From Hymenobacter chitinivorans DSM 11115 (GTDB lineage Bacteria > Bacteroidota > Bacteroidia > Cytophagales > Hymenobacteraceae): DNA of 64,000 nucleotides. Where the stretch lies: NCBI RefSeq assembly GCF_002797555.1, contig NZ_PGFA01000001.1, positions 2,852,001-2,916,000 of the forward strand. The letters run 5' to 3'. Below, one piece after another: positions 15,347 through 24,876 of the stretch. The notes under the pieces are model-generated. The model did not search any database. It was given only the letters and a program-made list of their open reading frames with translations, and was not told the DNA's origin. How positions within the stretch are numbered: position 1 is the stretch's first letter; each line of letters begins with the position of its first letter. A program made the position numbers and the translations under genes.

Positions 15347-17005
15347 ATGATTCGAAAAATTCTGCTTTCCGCGCTGCTTTTGAGCAGCGCCAGTTCTTCG
15401 TACGCCCAGGGCACCGCCAAACCTAAACTGCTGGTCGGCATTATGGTCGACCAGATGCGGGCCGACTACCTGCCCCGCTTCTACGACCAGATGGGCAACG
15501 ACGGCTTCAAGCGGCTGCTGCGCGAGGGGTTTCAGTGCCGCAACACGCACTACAACTACGTACCGACGGTGACGGGCCCGGGCCACTCTTCGGTGTATAC
15601 CGGCACCACGCCCCGCTACCACGGCGTGGTGGGCAACTCCTGGTACGACCGGCGCCTGCGCCGCGACGTGTACTGCACCGACGATTCGACGGTGCAGCTC
15701 GTGGGCACGGCGAAGGGCATGGGCGTGTCGGCCCGCAACCAGGTGAGCACCACGCTGGGCGACGAAATGAAGATGGTGACGAACGGGCGCAGCAAGGTGC
15801 TGGCTTTGTCGCTGAAAGACCGGGCCTCGGCGTTGCCGGCCGGGCACATGGCCGACGGGGCTTTCTGGTTCGACAGCAACACCGGCGACTTTATTTCGAG
15901 CACCTACTACATGCCCACGCTGCCGAAGTGGGTGGCCGACTTCAACGCCCAGAAAAAGGCCGACTACTACCGCCAGCAAACCTGGACCCCGCTGCGCGGG
16001 CCTGAGGCGTATCGGAACAGCGTGGCCGATTCCAACGCGTTTGAGCGGATTTTCAAGGGCAAAACCGCCGCAACCTTTCCCTACGAGCTTAGCAAGCTGG
16101 CCCCGCTGAACCCGCCGGCTTACGAGGCGGTCAACATCTCGCCCTTCGGCAACAACCTGCTCACCGACCTGGCCCTGGCCGCCCTGGCTGGCACCGACCT
16201 GGGCCGCGACGAGGTGCCCGACTTGCTGGCCCTCAGCTACTCCAGCCCCGACCCGGTAGGCCACACTTTCGGACCGCTGTCGAAGGAAGAAAATGACGTG
16301 TACCTGCGCCTGGACCTGGAAATTGCCCGCCTGCTGCAGGCCCTGGACAAAACCGTGGGCAAGGGCAACTACACCGTCTTCCTGACTGCCGACCACGGGG
16401 CCAGCGAAGTACCCAAGTACCTGGCCCAGCACCAGGCGCCCAGCGGGGCCCAGAACCACGCCACGCTCAACAAGGGCGCGGCCGACTTCCTCGTGCAGCA
16501 GCTCGGGCCCGGGGCGTGGCTGGAGACGGAGCGCAACAATATGTACTACCTCAACCGGTCCCTCATTGCCAGCCGCAAGCTGGAGCTGGCCCGGGTGCAA
16601 AATCTGCTGGCCGACTTCCTGCGCGGCCAGCCCGGCATTGCCCAGGTGAATACCACCGCCCAGCTGCTGACCAGCAGCACGGGGGCTTTCCTGGAAACCA
16701 AGCTCCAGAACGGCCTCTACTACCAGCGCTTCGGCGACGTACGCTTCGAGCTGGAGCCCGGCTGGACCTGGGAACTGGGCGTGGGCGCCACCCACGGCTC
16801 GGCCTACCTCTACGACAGCCACGTGCCCCTGCTCTGGTTTGGGGCCGGCATCAGCCCGGGCATTAGCTACGAGTACCACGCCATTACCGACATTGCCCCT
16901 ACGGCCGCCATGCTGGTCGAAAGCAAGCTGCCCAGCGCCTGCACTGGGCAGCCCATCGTGGAAGTGCTTAGCCCGGGAGCGAGTTCGAAGAAGCGGCGCA
17001 AGTAG
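15347..17005 (+). CDS. PafA-like periplasmic alkaline phosphatase
   Basis: This 552-residue secreted metalloenzyme belongs to the alkaline phosphatase superfamily. Its signal peptide (MIRKILLSALLLSSASSSYA) justifies the ATG at 15347. The nucleophile is Thr76 in VPTVTGPGHSS, and Asn97 lies in VVGNSWYD. Lys157 and Arg159 in LSLKDRAS are the phosphate-contacting pair known from the calcium-independent PafA phosphomonoesterases. Metal ligands appear in SSPDPVGHTFGP and TADHGAS. PafA hydrolyses many phosphomonoesters and is not repressed by phosphate. It stands between the sigma factor and FecR on the same strand, suggesting that the locus imports or processes a phosphorylated compound. Confidence 0.93.
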   Translation: MIRKILLSALLLSSASSSYAQGTAKPKLLVGIMVDQMRADYLPRFYDQMGNDGFKRLLREGFQCRNTHYNYVPTVTGPGHSSVYTGTTPRYHGVVGNSWYDRRLRRDVYCTDDSTVQLVGTAKGMGVSARNQVSTTLGDEMKMVTNGRSKVLALSLKDRASALPAGHMADGAFWFDSNTGDFISSTYYMPTLPKWVADFNAQKKADYYRQQTWTPLRGPEAYRNSVADSNAFERIFKGKTAATFPYELSKLAPLNPPAYEAVNISPFGNNLLTDLALAALAGTDLGRDEVPDLLALSYSSPDPVGHTFGPLSKEENDVYLRLDLEIARLLQALDKTVGKGNYTVFLTADHGASEVPKYLAQHQAPSGAQNHATLNKGAADFLVQQLGPGAWLETERNNMYYLNRSLIASRKLELARVQNLLADFLRGQPGIAQVNTTAQLLTSSTGAFLETKLQNGLYYQRFGDVRFELEPGWTWELGVGATHGSAYLYDSHVPLLWFGAGISPGISYEYHAITDIAPTAAMLVESKLPSACTGQPIVEVLSPGASSKKRRK

Positions 17006-17082
17006 TTCGGCCCGTTCATATTACGCTTTCATTACATCGGGCCCCGGGGATGGTTACTCCGCCCGGTTTGTGCAACTCTGTT

Positions 17083-18039
17083 ATGAAGCCCCGCAATTCC
17101 CCCTTCTACCACTTGCCCGCCCGCCTGCAACGCTACCTCCGCAGCCGCCTTACCTCGCCGCGGCAGCAGCGGCGGGAGCAGTGGCTGGACGAACTGGCCG
17201 CGGCTACCCCCGACGATGACGAGCTCATCACGCGGGAGCGGGAGGCGGAGCGGCGGGCCCGGATTCTGGAGGAAATCCGGGCCCGCACCCAGCCCTCGGC
17301 GCGGGTGCTGCCGCTGTGGCCGGGGCTGCGGGTGGCCGCCGTGCTGCTGCCGTTGCTGGTAGCCGCGGCGGTGCTCTGGCCCCGGCTGCAGACTCCCCAA
17401 CCGCTGCACTACGCCACCGGCGTGGGCGAGCATCGGGAAGTGGTGCTGCCCGACAGCAGCCACGTCTGGCTCCGACCCCGCTCGGAGCTGACCTGCGCCG
17501 CTACGTTTGGGAAGGTGCGCGCCGTACAGTTGCGGGGCGAGGCCTTCTTCGAAGTTACCAAGGACCCCAAGCATCCTTTTGTGGTGCACACGGGCAAGGT
17601 GGCGGTAAGGGTTCTGGGCACTTCCTTCCTGGTGAAAGCCTACGCCGCCCTGCCCACCACGACCGTGCTGGTCCGCACCGGCCGGGTGCAGGTGGCCCAG
17701 CAGCAGCGCATCCTGGGCGTGCTCCGCCCCCACGACCAGCTTCTCTATAATACCATTACCCAGCAGCTTGCAATTACCCAGAACGAGTATTCCGACCTTT
17801 TGCCCACCAGCCGGCTGCTGACTTTTGAGCAGGCCTCCCTGCCCGAAATCCTGCTCTTGCTGGAGAATACCTACCCGATTCATTTCGAACTAGGCCGCGA
17901 CGCCCCCACCGTGGCCCTGACCGGCAGCCTGGACCCGAGCCTGTCGGCCGACCAGCTGACGGACGTGCTCAACGCCCTGCTGCAGCGCCACCACTTGCAT
18001 ATTACCAAGCGCACGGCCACTACCTACCAGATCCACTAA
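17083..18039 (+). CDS. FecR-family anti-sigma factor
   Basis: This protein of about 318 residues spans the inner membrane and links an outer-membrane SusC to the ECF sigma factor. The N-terminal cytoplasmic part contains an acidic, Arg-rich anti-sigma segment. One membrane helix is at about 98-115 (VAAVLLPLLVAAAVLWP). The periplasmic FecR domain follows: VVLPDSSHVWLRPRSEL and RGEAFFEVTKDPKHPFVVHT. The C-terminal domain ending VLNALLQRHHLHI contacts the STN domain of SusC. The ATG at 17083 is preferred; an in-frame ATG at 17050 would add 11 residues. Confidence 0.93.
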   Translation: MKPRNSPFYHLPARLQRYLRSRLTSPRQQRREQWLDELAAATPDDDELITREREAERRARILEEIRARTQPSARVLPLWPGLRVAAVLLPLLVAAAVLWPRLQTPQPLHYATGVGEHREVVLPDSSHVWLRPRSELTCAATFGKVRAVQLRGEAFFEVTKDPKHPFVVHTGKVAVRVLGTSFLVKAYAALPTTTVLVRTGRVQVAQQQRILGVLRPHDQLLYNTITQQLAITQNEYSDLLPTSRLLTFEQASLPEILLLLENTYPIHFELGRDAPTVALTGSLDPSLSADQLTDVLNALLQRHHLHITKRTATTYQIH

Positions 18040-18124
18040 CGCCGCCTTCGGCTTCTTCCTTCCTCCTTTTTTGAAACAGGCTCCCGGCCTGCCGGGCCGC
18101 GCCTTGCCCGAACCTTACCCCCGT

Positions 18125-21100
18125 ATGATGCACCTTCACTCCCTACACGCCGCCCGCCCCCGCGGCCGCAACCTATTGCTGGCCAGCACCGTGCTACTGA
18201 CTTCCATCAGTATACCCCACCTCAGTCAGGCCCAGAAAGCCAGCCGCGAGGTAGCCTACTTCGCCGTGCAAGCGGGCCCGCTGAGCACCGCCCTGCAGCG
18301 CCTGCAGCGCGAGGCTGGCGTCAACATCGTGTATGAGGCCACCGACCTACAGCAGGCCAAAGTGGAAGCCACCGAGTTTCGCAGCACCCCGGTCAGCGAG
18401 ATTCTGCGCCAGCTACTGCGGGGCCAGCCCCTGAACTTCGAGGAAAAGCAGGGCGTGATTATTCTGCAGCCCAGCGTCCCTGCTGCTACTCCAGCCCCCG
18501 CGCCCAGCCGCCGGGCCGCCCGGGAAATTAAAGGCAAAGTGACTGATGCTGGCAGCGGCACGGCCCTGCCCGGCGTAACGGTGCTGGTGAAAGGCACCAC
18601 CGTGGGCGCGGTGACCAACGCCGAGGGCTTTTTCACCCTGGAAGTGCCCGGGGACGCCACCACGCTGGTCTTTTCCTTCGTGGGCTACCTGGCCCAGGAA
18701 GTAGCCCTTGGCGACCGGGCCAGCCTCGACGTGGCCCTGGCCGTGGATACCAAAGTACTGAATGACGTGGTGGTCATCGGCTACGGCTCGGCCAAGAAGG
18801 GCGAGGTGACCAGCTCGATTACCACCGTGAATCCGCGCGAGTTCAACCGCGGTGTGGTAGCCACCCCCGACCAGATTCTGCAGGGCAAAGTGGCCGGCCT
18901 GAACATCACCCGCAGCGGCGACCCAAACGCCACGGCCTCGGTGGTGCTGCGCGGGGCTTCGTCGTTGCGCACGGGCCCGGCCCAGGAGCCGTTTTACGTC
19001 ATCGACGGGGTGCCGGCGGCCAGCATCAACCTGGTGGCCCCCGACGACATCGTGAGCATCGACGTGCTCAAGGACGCCTCGGCTACGGCCATCTACGGGG
19101 CCCGGGCCGCCAACGGGGTTATTATCATTACGACCCGCCGGCAGAAGCCCAACGCGGCCGTGAGTTACAGCGGTTACGTGGGCGTGGAGCAGGTTTCCAA
19201 CACGATTGACATGCTCAGCGGGGACGAGCTGCGCCGCTATTTGGAGAAGAACAGCAAGAGTTTGAGTCCGGCCGACAACGACGAGGGCACCAGCACCGAC
19301 TGGCAAAAGGAGGTGATGCGCACCGGCATCAGCCACAACCACACCGTCAGCTACGGCGGGGGCTCGGAGAAGTCGGCCTTCAACGCCAGCGTCAACTACT
19401 TCAAGCGGGAGGGCGTGATGAACACTTCCGACAGTGAGCGGCTCATCGGCAAAATCAACCTCGACCAGAAAACCCTCCAGGACAAGCTCCAGCTGCGTTT
19501 TACGCTGACCAACTCCCTGCTCAAGCAGCACCTGATTTCAGACTTGGTGTACCGCAACATGTTCACGCATTTGCCCACCACCAACATTCAAAACCCCGAC
19601 GGCAGCTACAAGGAAAACCTGACCCGCACCCAGTACTACAACCCGGTGGCCCTGCTGGAGCAAAACCAGGAGGAGCGCAAAATCAACACGTTGCTGGGCA
19701 ACGCCAGCGCCCAGCTCACCATTCTGCCCAACCTGACGAACACGCTCAGCCTCTCGATGCAGAACGAGACGGTGAAGGGCGGGGCCTACCAGGGCCGGGA
19801 GTCGCCGGTGCCGAACAGCAACAACGTGACGGGCCTGGCCGCCAAGGGCCTGGCCCGGCGCTACAGCGTGGACAACACCCGCAAAATCCTGGAAAACTAC
19901 CTGACCTACAACCCGCTCAACACCGAAACCCACGATTTGAAGGTGCTGGTGGGCTACTCCTGGCAGGAAGACAAAAACGGCGACGGGTTCCAGACCGATA
20001 CCCGCGGCTTCGTGTCGGACCAGCTGGGCTACAACAACCTGAGCCTGGGCAACCCCGGCGGCGTGACGCCCACCTACGACGCGGCCATTGCCGGCTACAG
20101 CCTGGGCATCAGCACGCTGCGCCTGATTTCGGGCTACGCCCGCCTCAGTTACGGCTTGCTAGACCGCTACTTTCTGCAAGTGTCGGTGCGGCGCGACGGG
20201 TCCTCAGCTTTCGGCGTGAATAACCGCTGGGGCACGTTTCCGGCGGCTTCCTTGGCCTGGAACCTGGCCGGGGAAAACTTCCTCTCGGGCAACCCCAAGC
20301 TCACCGAGCTCAAACTGCGCGTGGGCTACGGCGTGACCGGCAACTCCCTGGGCTTCGACCCGCTGATTGCCACCCAGCGCTACAGCAGCGTGGGCACCTT
20401 CTACTACAACGGCTCCTTCATCAAGGCCATCGGGCCAACCCAAAATCCCAACCCCGACCTGAAGTGGGAATCGACGGCCATGCTGAACCTGGGCCTGGAC
20501 TTCGGCCTGTTCAACAACCGCCTCAGCGGCACGGTGGAGTACTACGACAAGCGCACCTCGGACCTGATCTGGAACTACCCGGTGTCGACGACCCAGTACT
20601 TCGTCAACACACTCTACGCCAACGTGGGGGAAATCAGCAACAAAGGTCTGGAGCTGACGCTCAACGCCACGCCGGTGCAAACCCGCAGCTTCCAGTGGAG
20701 CCTGACCGGCACGCTGGCCCACAACGTGAACAAGGTGGAGAAGCTGGCCAACGAGCAATTCCGCCTCGACCAGGTGTACACGGCCTACCCCGGCGGCTCG
20801 GGCCAGAGCGGCATTTCGACCCAGGTGGTGAAAACGGGCTACCCGATTGGGCAGTTTTTCCTGCCCGAATACGCCGGGCGCGACGAAAACGGCCTCTCCC
20901 TCTTCTACAAGGCCGACGGCACCACCACCGGCTCCCCGGCCCTGGCCGACTACCGCTACCAGGGCAATGCCCAGCCCAAGCTGCTGTATGGTTTGAGCAA
21001 CACGGTGAGCTGGAAGAATCTGGATCTGAACTTCTTCCTGCGCGGAGTACAGGGCAACAAGATCCTGAACGCCACGCTGGCCAACCTCAACATCCCGGCC

Positions 21101-21424
21101 CAGTCGACGGCCAACAACTTGCCGGCCTTTTCCCTGGATGAGCCCTACGCCGACAACCGGGCCAACTACTACTCCAACCGTTACCTCGAAAACGGCGCCT
21201 ACCTGCGCCTCGACAACGTGACGCTGGGCTATAATCTGCCCCTGCAGAGCGAGTACGTGAAGCGGGCCCGGGTTTACGTGAGCAGCCAGAACCTGCTGAC
21301 CATTACCAAGTACCGCGGCATCGACCCGGAAATGAACCTGGGCGGCCTCACCCCCGGCCTCGACAACAACAACTTCTACCCCAAGACCCGCTCCTACGTG
21401 CTGGGCGTGAACCTGGACTTTTAG
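18125..21424 (+). CDS. SusC/RagA TonB-dependent transporter with STN signalling domain
   Basis: This outer-membrane importer has about 1099 residues. Signal peptide: LLLASTVLLTSISIPHLSQA. The STN (secretin/TonB short N-terminal) domain follows (FAVQAGPLSTALQRLQREAG, then PVSEILRQLLRGQPLNF), for contact with FecR. A CarboxypepD_reg-like domain (EIKGKVTDAGSGTALPGVTV), the plug (VLKDASATAIYGARAANGVI) and a 22-strand barrel complete the protein. It partners with the SusD at 21594. The ATG at 18125 was chosen over an upstream in-frame ATG at 18071 because the signal peptide sits better. The STN domain marks it as signal transducer for the sigma/FecR pair upstream. Confidence 0.95.
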   Translation: MMHLHSLHAARPRGRNLLLASTVLLTSISIPHLSQAQKASREVAYFAVQAGPLSTALQRLQREAGVNIVYEATDLQQAKVEATEFRSTPVSEILRQLLRGQPLNFEEKQGVIILQPSVPAATPAPAPSRRAAREIKGKVTDAGSGTALPGVTVLVKGTTVGAVTNAEGFFTLEVPGDATTLVFSFVGYLAQEVALGDRASLDVALAVDTKVLNDVVVIGYGSAKKGEVTSSITTVNPREFNRGVVATPDQILQGKVAGLNITRSGDPNATASVVLRGASSLRTGPAQEPFYVIDGVPAASINLVAPDDIVSIDVLKDASATAIYGARAANGVIIITTRRQKPNAAVSYSGYVGVEQVSNTIDMLSGDELRRYLEKNSKSLSPADNDEGTSTDWQKEVMRTGISHNHTVSYGGGSEKSAFNASVNYFKREGVMNTSDSERLIGKINLDQKTLQDKLQLRFTLTNSLLKQHLISDLVYRNMFTHLPTTNIQNPDGSYKENLTRTQYYNPVALLEQNQEERKINTLLGNASAQLTILPNLTNTLSLSMQNETVKGGAYQGRESPVPNSNNVTGLAAKGLARRYSVDNTRKILENYLTYNPLNTETHDLKVLVGYSWQEDKNGDGFQTDTRGFVSDQLGYNNLSLGNPGGVTPTYDAAIAGYSLGISTLRLISGYARLSYGLLDRYFLQVSVRRDGSSAFGVNNRWGTFPAASLAWNLAGENFLSGNPKLTELKLRVGYGVTGNSLGFDPLIATQRYSSVGTFYYNGSFIKAIGPTQNPNPDLKWESTAMLNLGLDFGLFNNRLSGTVEYYDKRTSDLIWNYPVSTTQYFVNTLYANVGEISNKGLELTLNATPVQTRSFQWSLTGTLAHNVNKVEKLANEQFRLDQVYTAYPGGSGQSGISTQVVKTGYPIGQFFLPEYAGRDENGLSLFYKADGTTTGSPALADYRYQGNAQPKLLYGLSNTVSWKNLDLNFFLRGVQGNKILNATLANLNIPAQSTANNLPAFSLDEPYADNRANYYSNRYLENGAYLRLDNVTLGYNLPLQSEYVKRARVYVSSQNLLTITKYRGIDPEMNLGGLTPGLDNNNFYPKTRSYVLGVNLDF

Positions 21425-21454
21425 AGCCGGACAGGATTCGCACACATAAAGACC

Positions 21455-21563
21455 GTCATGCTGAGCCTGTCGAAGCATCTCTACCGCAGTGCTACTTCTT
21501 AACGCCTGCCCAACGAAGCGGTAGAGATGCTTCGGCTACGGCTGCGCCTTCGCTCAGCATGAC
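21455..21563. repeat. Fold-back repeat (GTCATGCTGAGC type) between susC and susD
   Basis: The left arm 21455-21487 begins GTCATGCTGAGCCTGTCGAA and the right arm 21518-21563 ends CGCTCAGCATGAC. Both include the GCGGTAGAGATGCTTCGGC core. One arm recurs alone at 50423-50455. The element lies between susC and susD, where the transcript would form a long hairpin that could lower or stabilise downstream expression. Confidence 0.85.
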
Positions 21564-21593
21564 AACCTACCTAGATTTTCTACAAACCTCTCC

Positions 21594-23195
21594 ATGCCGA
21601 CCAACCATACTGCCCGCTTCCTGACCCTGGCCACGGCCCTGACCGCGCTGCTCACCGCCGCCGGCTGCACCGACCTGGACGCGCCCATCGAATCGGAATA
21701 CACGCCCAGCAACTTCCTGACCACGCCCGAGCAGTTCATTGCCGCCTCCGGGCCGGTGTATAGCCAGATGCGCGGGGAAGTAGCCAAAGCCTACTGGAAC
21801 CTGCAGGAGCTCAGCACCGACGAGGCCGTGATTGTGGCCCGCAACGGCAACTACTACGACGGGGCCCGCTACCAGCAGCTGAGTTTGCACACCTGGAACC
21901 CCCAGAACGAATTCGTGCGCGTGGCCTGGGAATGGGGCTTCAGCGGCATCAGCACCTGCAACCGCACCCTGGCCTTGTTTCAGAATACCGCCGACGGGGC
22001 CTTTAAAACCCAGTTTACGGCCGAGCTGCGCACCATGCGGGCCCTGTACTACTACATGATGATGGACCTCTACGGCAACATCCCGCTGGTGCCCGAGTTT
22101 GGCTCCACCGAGCAGCCGACCAACGCCAGTCGCCAGCAGGTGTTCGACTACATCGAGCGGGAACTGAAGGAGGCCCTGCCCAACCTGTCGGCCGAGGTGT
22201 CGGCCCAGACCTACGGGCGGCCCACCCAGGGCACGGCCCAGGCCTTGCTGGCCAAGCTGTATTTGAATGCCGAAGTCTACACCGGGCAGGCGCGGTACAC
22301 CGAGGCCATTGCGGCCTGCAACGCCCTTATCAAGGGCAAGAAGTACAGTCTGGCGGCCAATTACCTGGACGTGTTTGCGGTGGAAAACGGGCCCCAGGTC
22401 AACGAAATCATCTTCGCCGTGCCCTTCGACGCCAACCTGGCCCAGGGCAACATGATGTCGCGCTTTGCCCTGCACCAGGAAATGAAGAACAAGTTCGGCT
22501 TGCTCTTCACCCCCAGCAACGCCAGCCTGACCTGGCCCGAGTTCTTTGCCTTGTATAAGGAGCCCACCGACACCCGCAACCAGCAGTGGCTCTCGGGCAA
22601 GCAGTACCTGGCCGACGGCCGCACGCCCGTGCTCATTGCCACCACCAAGAAGGGCCTGGACTCGCGCTACACCGGGGCCGACGGCAACGACAAAATCAAC
22701 TACCACCTGGAGCTCAGCAACCAGCTCACCTTCCGCGACGCGGCCAAGTTCGACGTGGGCAACGACGAGCTGGGCAAGGCCCAGGGCACGCGCAACATCA
22801 AGTACTACCCCGACAAGTCGTCCACTTCCCGCGACCAGGGCAACGATTTGGTGCTGCTGCGCTACGCCGACGTGCTGCTGATGAAGGCCGAAGCCCTGCT
22901 CCGCGGCGGCCAGGACCCCGACGGCGCCACGGCCAAAGACCTCGTGAACCAGGTCCGCAGCCGGGCCCAGGTGCCGGCCCTGACGACCGTGGATTTGACC
23001 AGCCTCTTCGAGGAGCGCAGCCGCGAAATGGCCTGGGAAGGCTGGCGCCGCACCGACTTGATCCGCTTCGGCAAGTGGGAAGCCGTGTGGGGCCAGGGTC
23101 TGAAAACCAACGCCGAAACCTACCGCCGCATCTTCCCCATCCCCACCACCGAGCTGACGCTCAACGTCCGCCTCAAGCAGAACCCCAACTACTAA
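21594..23195 (+). CDS. SusD/RagB-family surface lipoprotein
   Basis: This 533-residue protein is the substrate-capturing lid of the SusC at 18125. A lipoprotein signal ends at LTAAGC. SusD hallmarks follow: an N-terminal SusD-like domain with NLQELSTDEAVIVARNGN and WNPQNEFVRVAWEWGFSGIS, TPR-like helices (MRALYYYMMMDLYGNIPLV) and the C-terminal RagB domain (LRYADVLLMKAEALLRGG, EERSREMAWEGWRRTDLIRF). The substrate cannot be inferred from the sequence alone. Confidence 0.96.
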   Translation: MPTNHTARFLTLATALTALLTAAGCTDLDAPIESEYTPSNFLTTPEQFIAASGPVYSQMRGEVAKAYWNLQELSTDEAVIVARNGNYYDGARYQQLSLHTWNPQNEFVRVAWEWGFSGISTCNRTLALFQNTADGAFKTQFTAELRTMRALYYYMMMDLYGNIPLVPEFGSTEQPTNASRQQVFDYIERELKEALPNLSAEVSAQTYGRPTQGTAQALLAKLYLNAEVYTGQARYTEAIAACNALIKGKKYSLAANYLDVFAVENGPQVNEIIFAVPFDANLAQGNMMSRFALHQEMKNKFGLLFTPSNASLTWPEFFALYKEPTDTRNQQWLSGKQYLADGRTPVLIATTKKGLDSRYTGADGNDKINYHLELSNQLTFRDAAKFDVGNDELGKAQGTRNIKYYPDKSSTSRDQGNDLVLLRYADVLLMKAEALLRGGQDPDGATAKDLVNQVRSRAQVPALTTVDLTSLFEERSREMAWEGWRRTDLIRFGKWEAVWGQGLKTNAETYRRIFPIPTTELTLNVRLKQNPNY

Positions 23196-23227
23196 CCTTC
23201 TTTCACCCTCAACCCCAACCAACCCCT

Positions 23228-24244
23228 ATGAAACCATTCTTTTCCAAGGCGGCCCTGCTTGCCACGGGCCTCACGCTCGCGGCCCTGACGGGCTGCGACA
23301 AAACCGCCGAGCAGCCGGACGTAGCGCCCAAAGCCGCGGCGCAGTCGGCAGCTGCTACAGCCGCCTTCAAAGCCGGCCTGGCCCTGCGCTGGGCCCCGGT
23401 GCACTACCAGGATACCGACGTAACCGGGGACCATGGTCTGAGCGGTAAAGGCGACTACCTGACGGCCATCAACTTCGACGGCGACTGGGTGGGCACCAAC
23501 AACTGGAACAACCTGGCCTCGCGCACGGCGGCGGCGCACGGCTACTACTCGGTGGTCGAAACCAGCACGCACTGGTTTATTACCTACGCCTTCTTCCACC
23601 CCCGCGACTGGACCGACAACGTGCTGCTCTACAACATTGACGAGCACGAGAATGACCTGGAAGGCCTGCTGGCCGTGGTGAAAAAGGACGGCAGCACCTA
23701 TGGCAACCTGCAGGGCATCGTCACGGTAGCCCACTCCGACTTCTACTCCTTCGTGCCCGCTGGCTCGCCGCTGCAAGCTAATCAGGAGGACCTCGACGGC
23801 AGCCTGACGATGGAGCAGTTCAACGGCGGCCTGCACCCCGTGACGGCCCAGGAGGCCAAGGGCCACGGTCTGAAGGCCTTCCCGTACTACAAGCTCAACG
23901 GCGACGGTATCAAGTATTTCCCCTCGGCCACGGTGGCCGAAGCCCCGGCCTCGGCCGACGACCGGGACGTACGCTACAAGCTCGTCGACATCTTCGAGCC
24001 CAACGGCCTCTGGGAGCAGCGCTTCAACACGGCCCTGTTTACCAGCCCCGACGGCGGCTTCGTGAAAAGCAAGGGCAACGGCGGGGCCAACGCCCCCTGG
24101 GCCTGGGACGACGGCAACGACGTACCCGGCCGCGGCGAGCTGGCCACCGACCCGGCTAAGCTCGTGAACAGCTACTTCAAAAACCTGGGCTCGTTCGACC
24201 TGAACTACATCGACAATCCCTACAAGGGAATCATTGCCCGCTAA
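23228..24244 (+). CDS. Secreted lipoprotein of unknown function in the Sus locus
   Basis: This 338-residue protein has a lipoprotein signal (LTLAALTGC). The mature part is rich in aromatic and acidic residues and contains THWFITYAFFHPRDWTDNVL and DEHENDLEGLLAVVKKDGS. These resemble extracellular proteins in which a His/Asp cluster sits on a beta-sandwich. A DHGLSGKGDYL segment lies near the start. I do not recognise a specific family. It lies 33 bp after susD on the same strand and ends before a terminator, so it is the last gene of the sigma-phosphatase-FecR-SusCD group. It may be a surface enzyme or binding protein for the same substrate. Confidence 0.85.
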   Translation: MKPFFSKAALLATGLTLAALTGCDKTAEQPDVAPKAAAQSAAATAAFKAGLALRWAPVHYQDTDVTGDHGLSGKGDYLTAINFDGDWVGTNNWNNLASRTAAAHGYYSVVETSTHWFITYAFFHPRDWTDNVLLYNIDEHENDLEGLLAVVKKDGSTYGNLQGIVTVAHSDFYSFVPAGSPLQANQEDLDGSLTMEQFNGGLHPVTAQEAKGHGLKAFPYYKLNGDGIKYFPSATVAEAPASADDRDVRYKLVDIFEPNGLWEQRFNTALFTSPDGGFVKSKGNGGANAPWAWDDGNDVPGRGELATDPAKLVNSYFKNLGSFDLNYIDNPYKGIIAR

Positions 24245-24266
24245 CCAGCCGGTTATAATCAGCAAC

Positions 24267-24299
24267 AAGAGCCTTCTGCACGATGCGGAAGGCTCTTTT
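24267..24299 (+). terminator. Intrinsic terminator of the Sus operon
   Basis: AAGAGCCTTC and GAAGGCTCTTTT enclose an 11-nt loop and are followed by more Ts, 23 bp after the lipoprotein stop codon. Confidence 0.9.
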
Positions 24300-24341
24300 C
24301 TGTTTTACCCGTAGTCTAGTAGAACGCAAAAAGTGGAGCGG

Positions 24342-24605
24342 TTAGTCCTCGCTGGTCGTGGTGTGGGTGGCCGGGTAGCCGGCTTCTTCCAGCGCCTGCT
24401 TGATGGCGGGCCAGTCGGGCTCGGCACCGGTGGCGGAGGCCACGTGGACCTGCCCATCGGTTATCTGGTCGACCAGCAGGTGGTGGTTTTGCAGGATTTC
24501 GCGCACCGTTACTAGGCTTTCCGGGGTGGTCATGACGGGCACCTCAATGCTGTAGCGGACTAGCTGGGTGTTGTTGGCGGAGGGGTCGGAGAAGGAAGTT
24601 GCCAT
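24342..24605 (-). CDS. Small ferredoxin-fold (HMA-like) protein
   Basis: This 87-residue protein starts at the ATG at 24605; the longer frame upstream has no typical sequence. The pattern TQLVRYSIEVPVMTTPESLV, then VREILQNHHLL and WPAIKQALEEAGYPA looks like the beta-alpha-beta-beta-alpha-beta fold of heavy-metal-associated domains. However, the metal-binding CxxC is absent. It could be an HMA relative without metal or a regulatory ACT-like domain. No operon partner. Confidence 0.65.
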   Translation of the reverse strand: MATSFSDPSANNTQLVRYSIEVPVMTTPESLVTVREILQNHHLLVDQITDGQVHVASATGAEPDWPAIKQALEEAGYPATHTTTSED

Positions 24606-24876
24606 GACCTGGAAGGTAAGATGGGTGGGAAGTTCGGATCCAGTAGCGAGGATTCTTCCTAACGGTGTACTAAGCTGGCGGGCTTTGGTTGCGGCGCAGC
24701 TGCGGCACCGCCGCCATTTTGTCCCGGTTTGCGGGGTCACGGAGCCTGCTTCGGGTTAGTTTCCTGCGCAAGCAAGGCTATGCGTGCAGTTTTAGGGCCG
24801 GAGTACCAGCTCCTTCGGCGGCCCTTTTAGCCTTCATATTCGTAGAGTCTGCTCATCCGCTTCGTTTTGCTCCCGC

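Noticed and set aside
15164..16879. Minus-strand ORF of 571 codons.
   Set aside because: It is antisense to the PafA-like phosphatase, which has a signal peptide and all catalytic residues.
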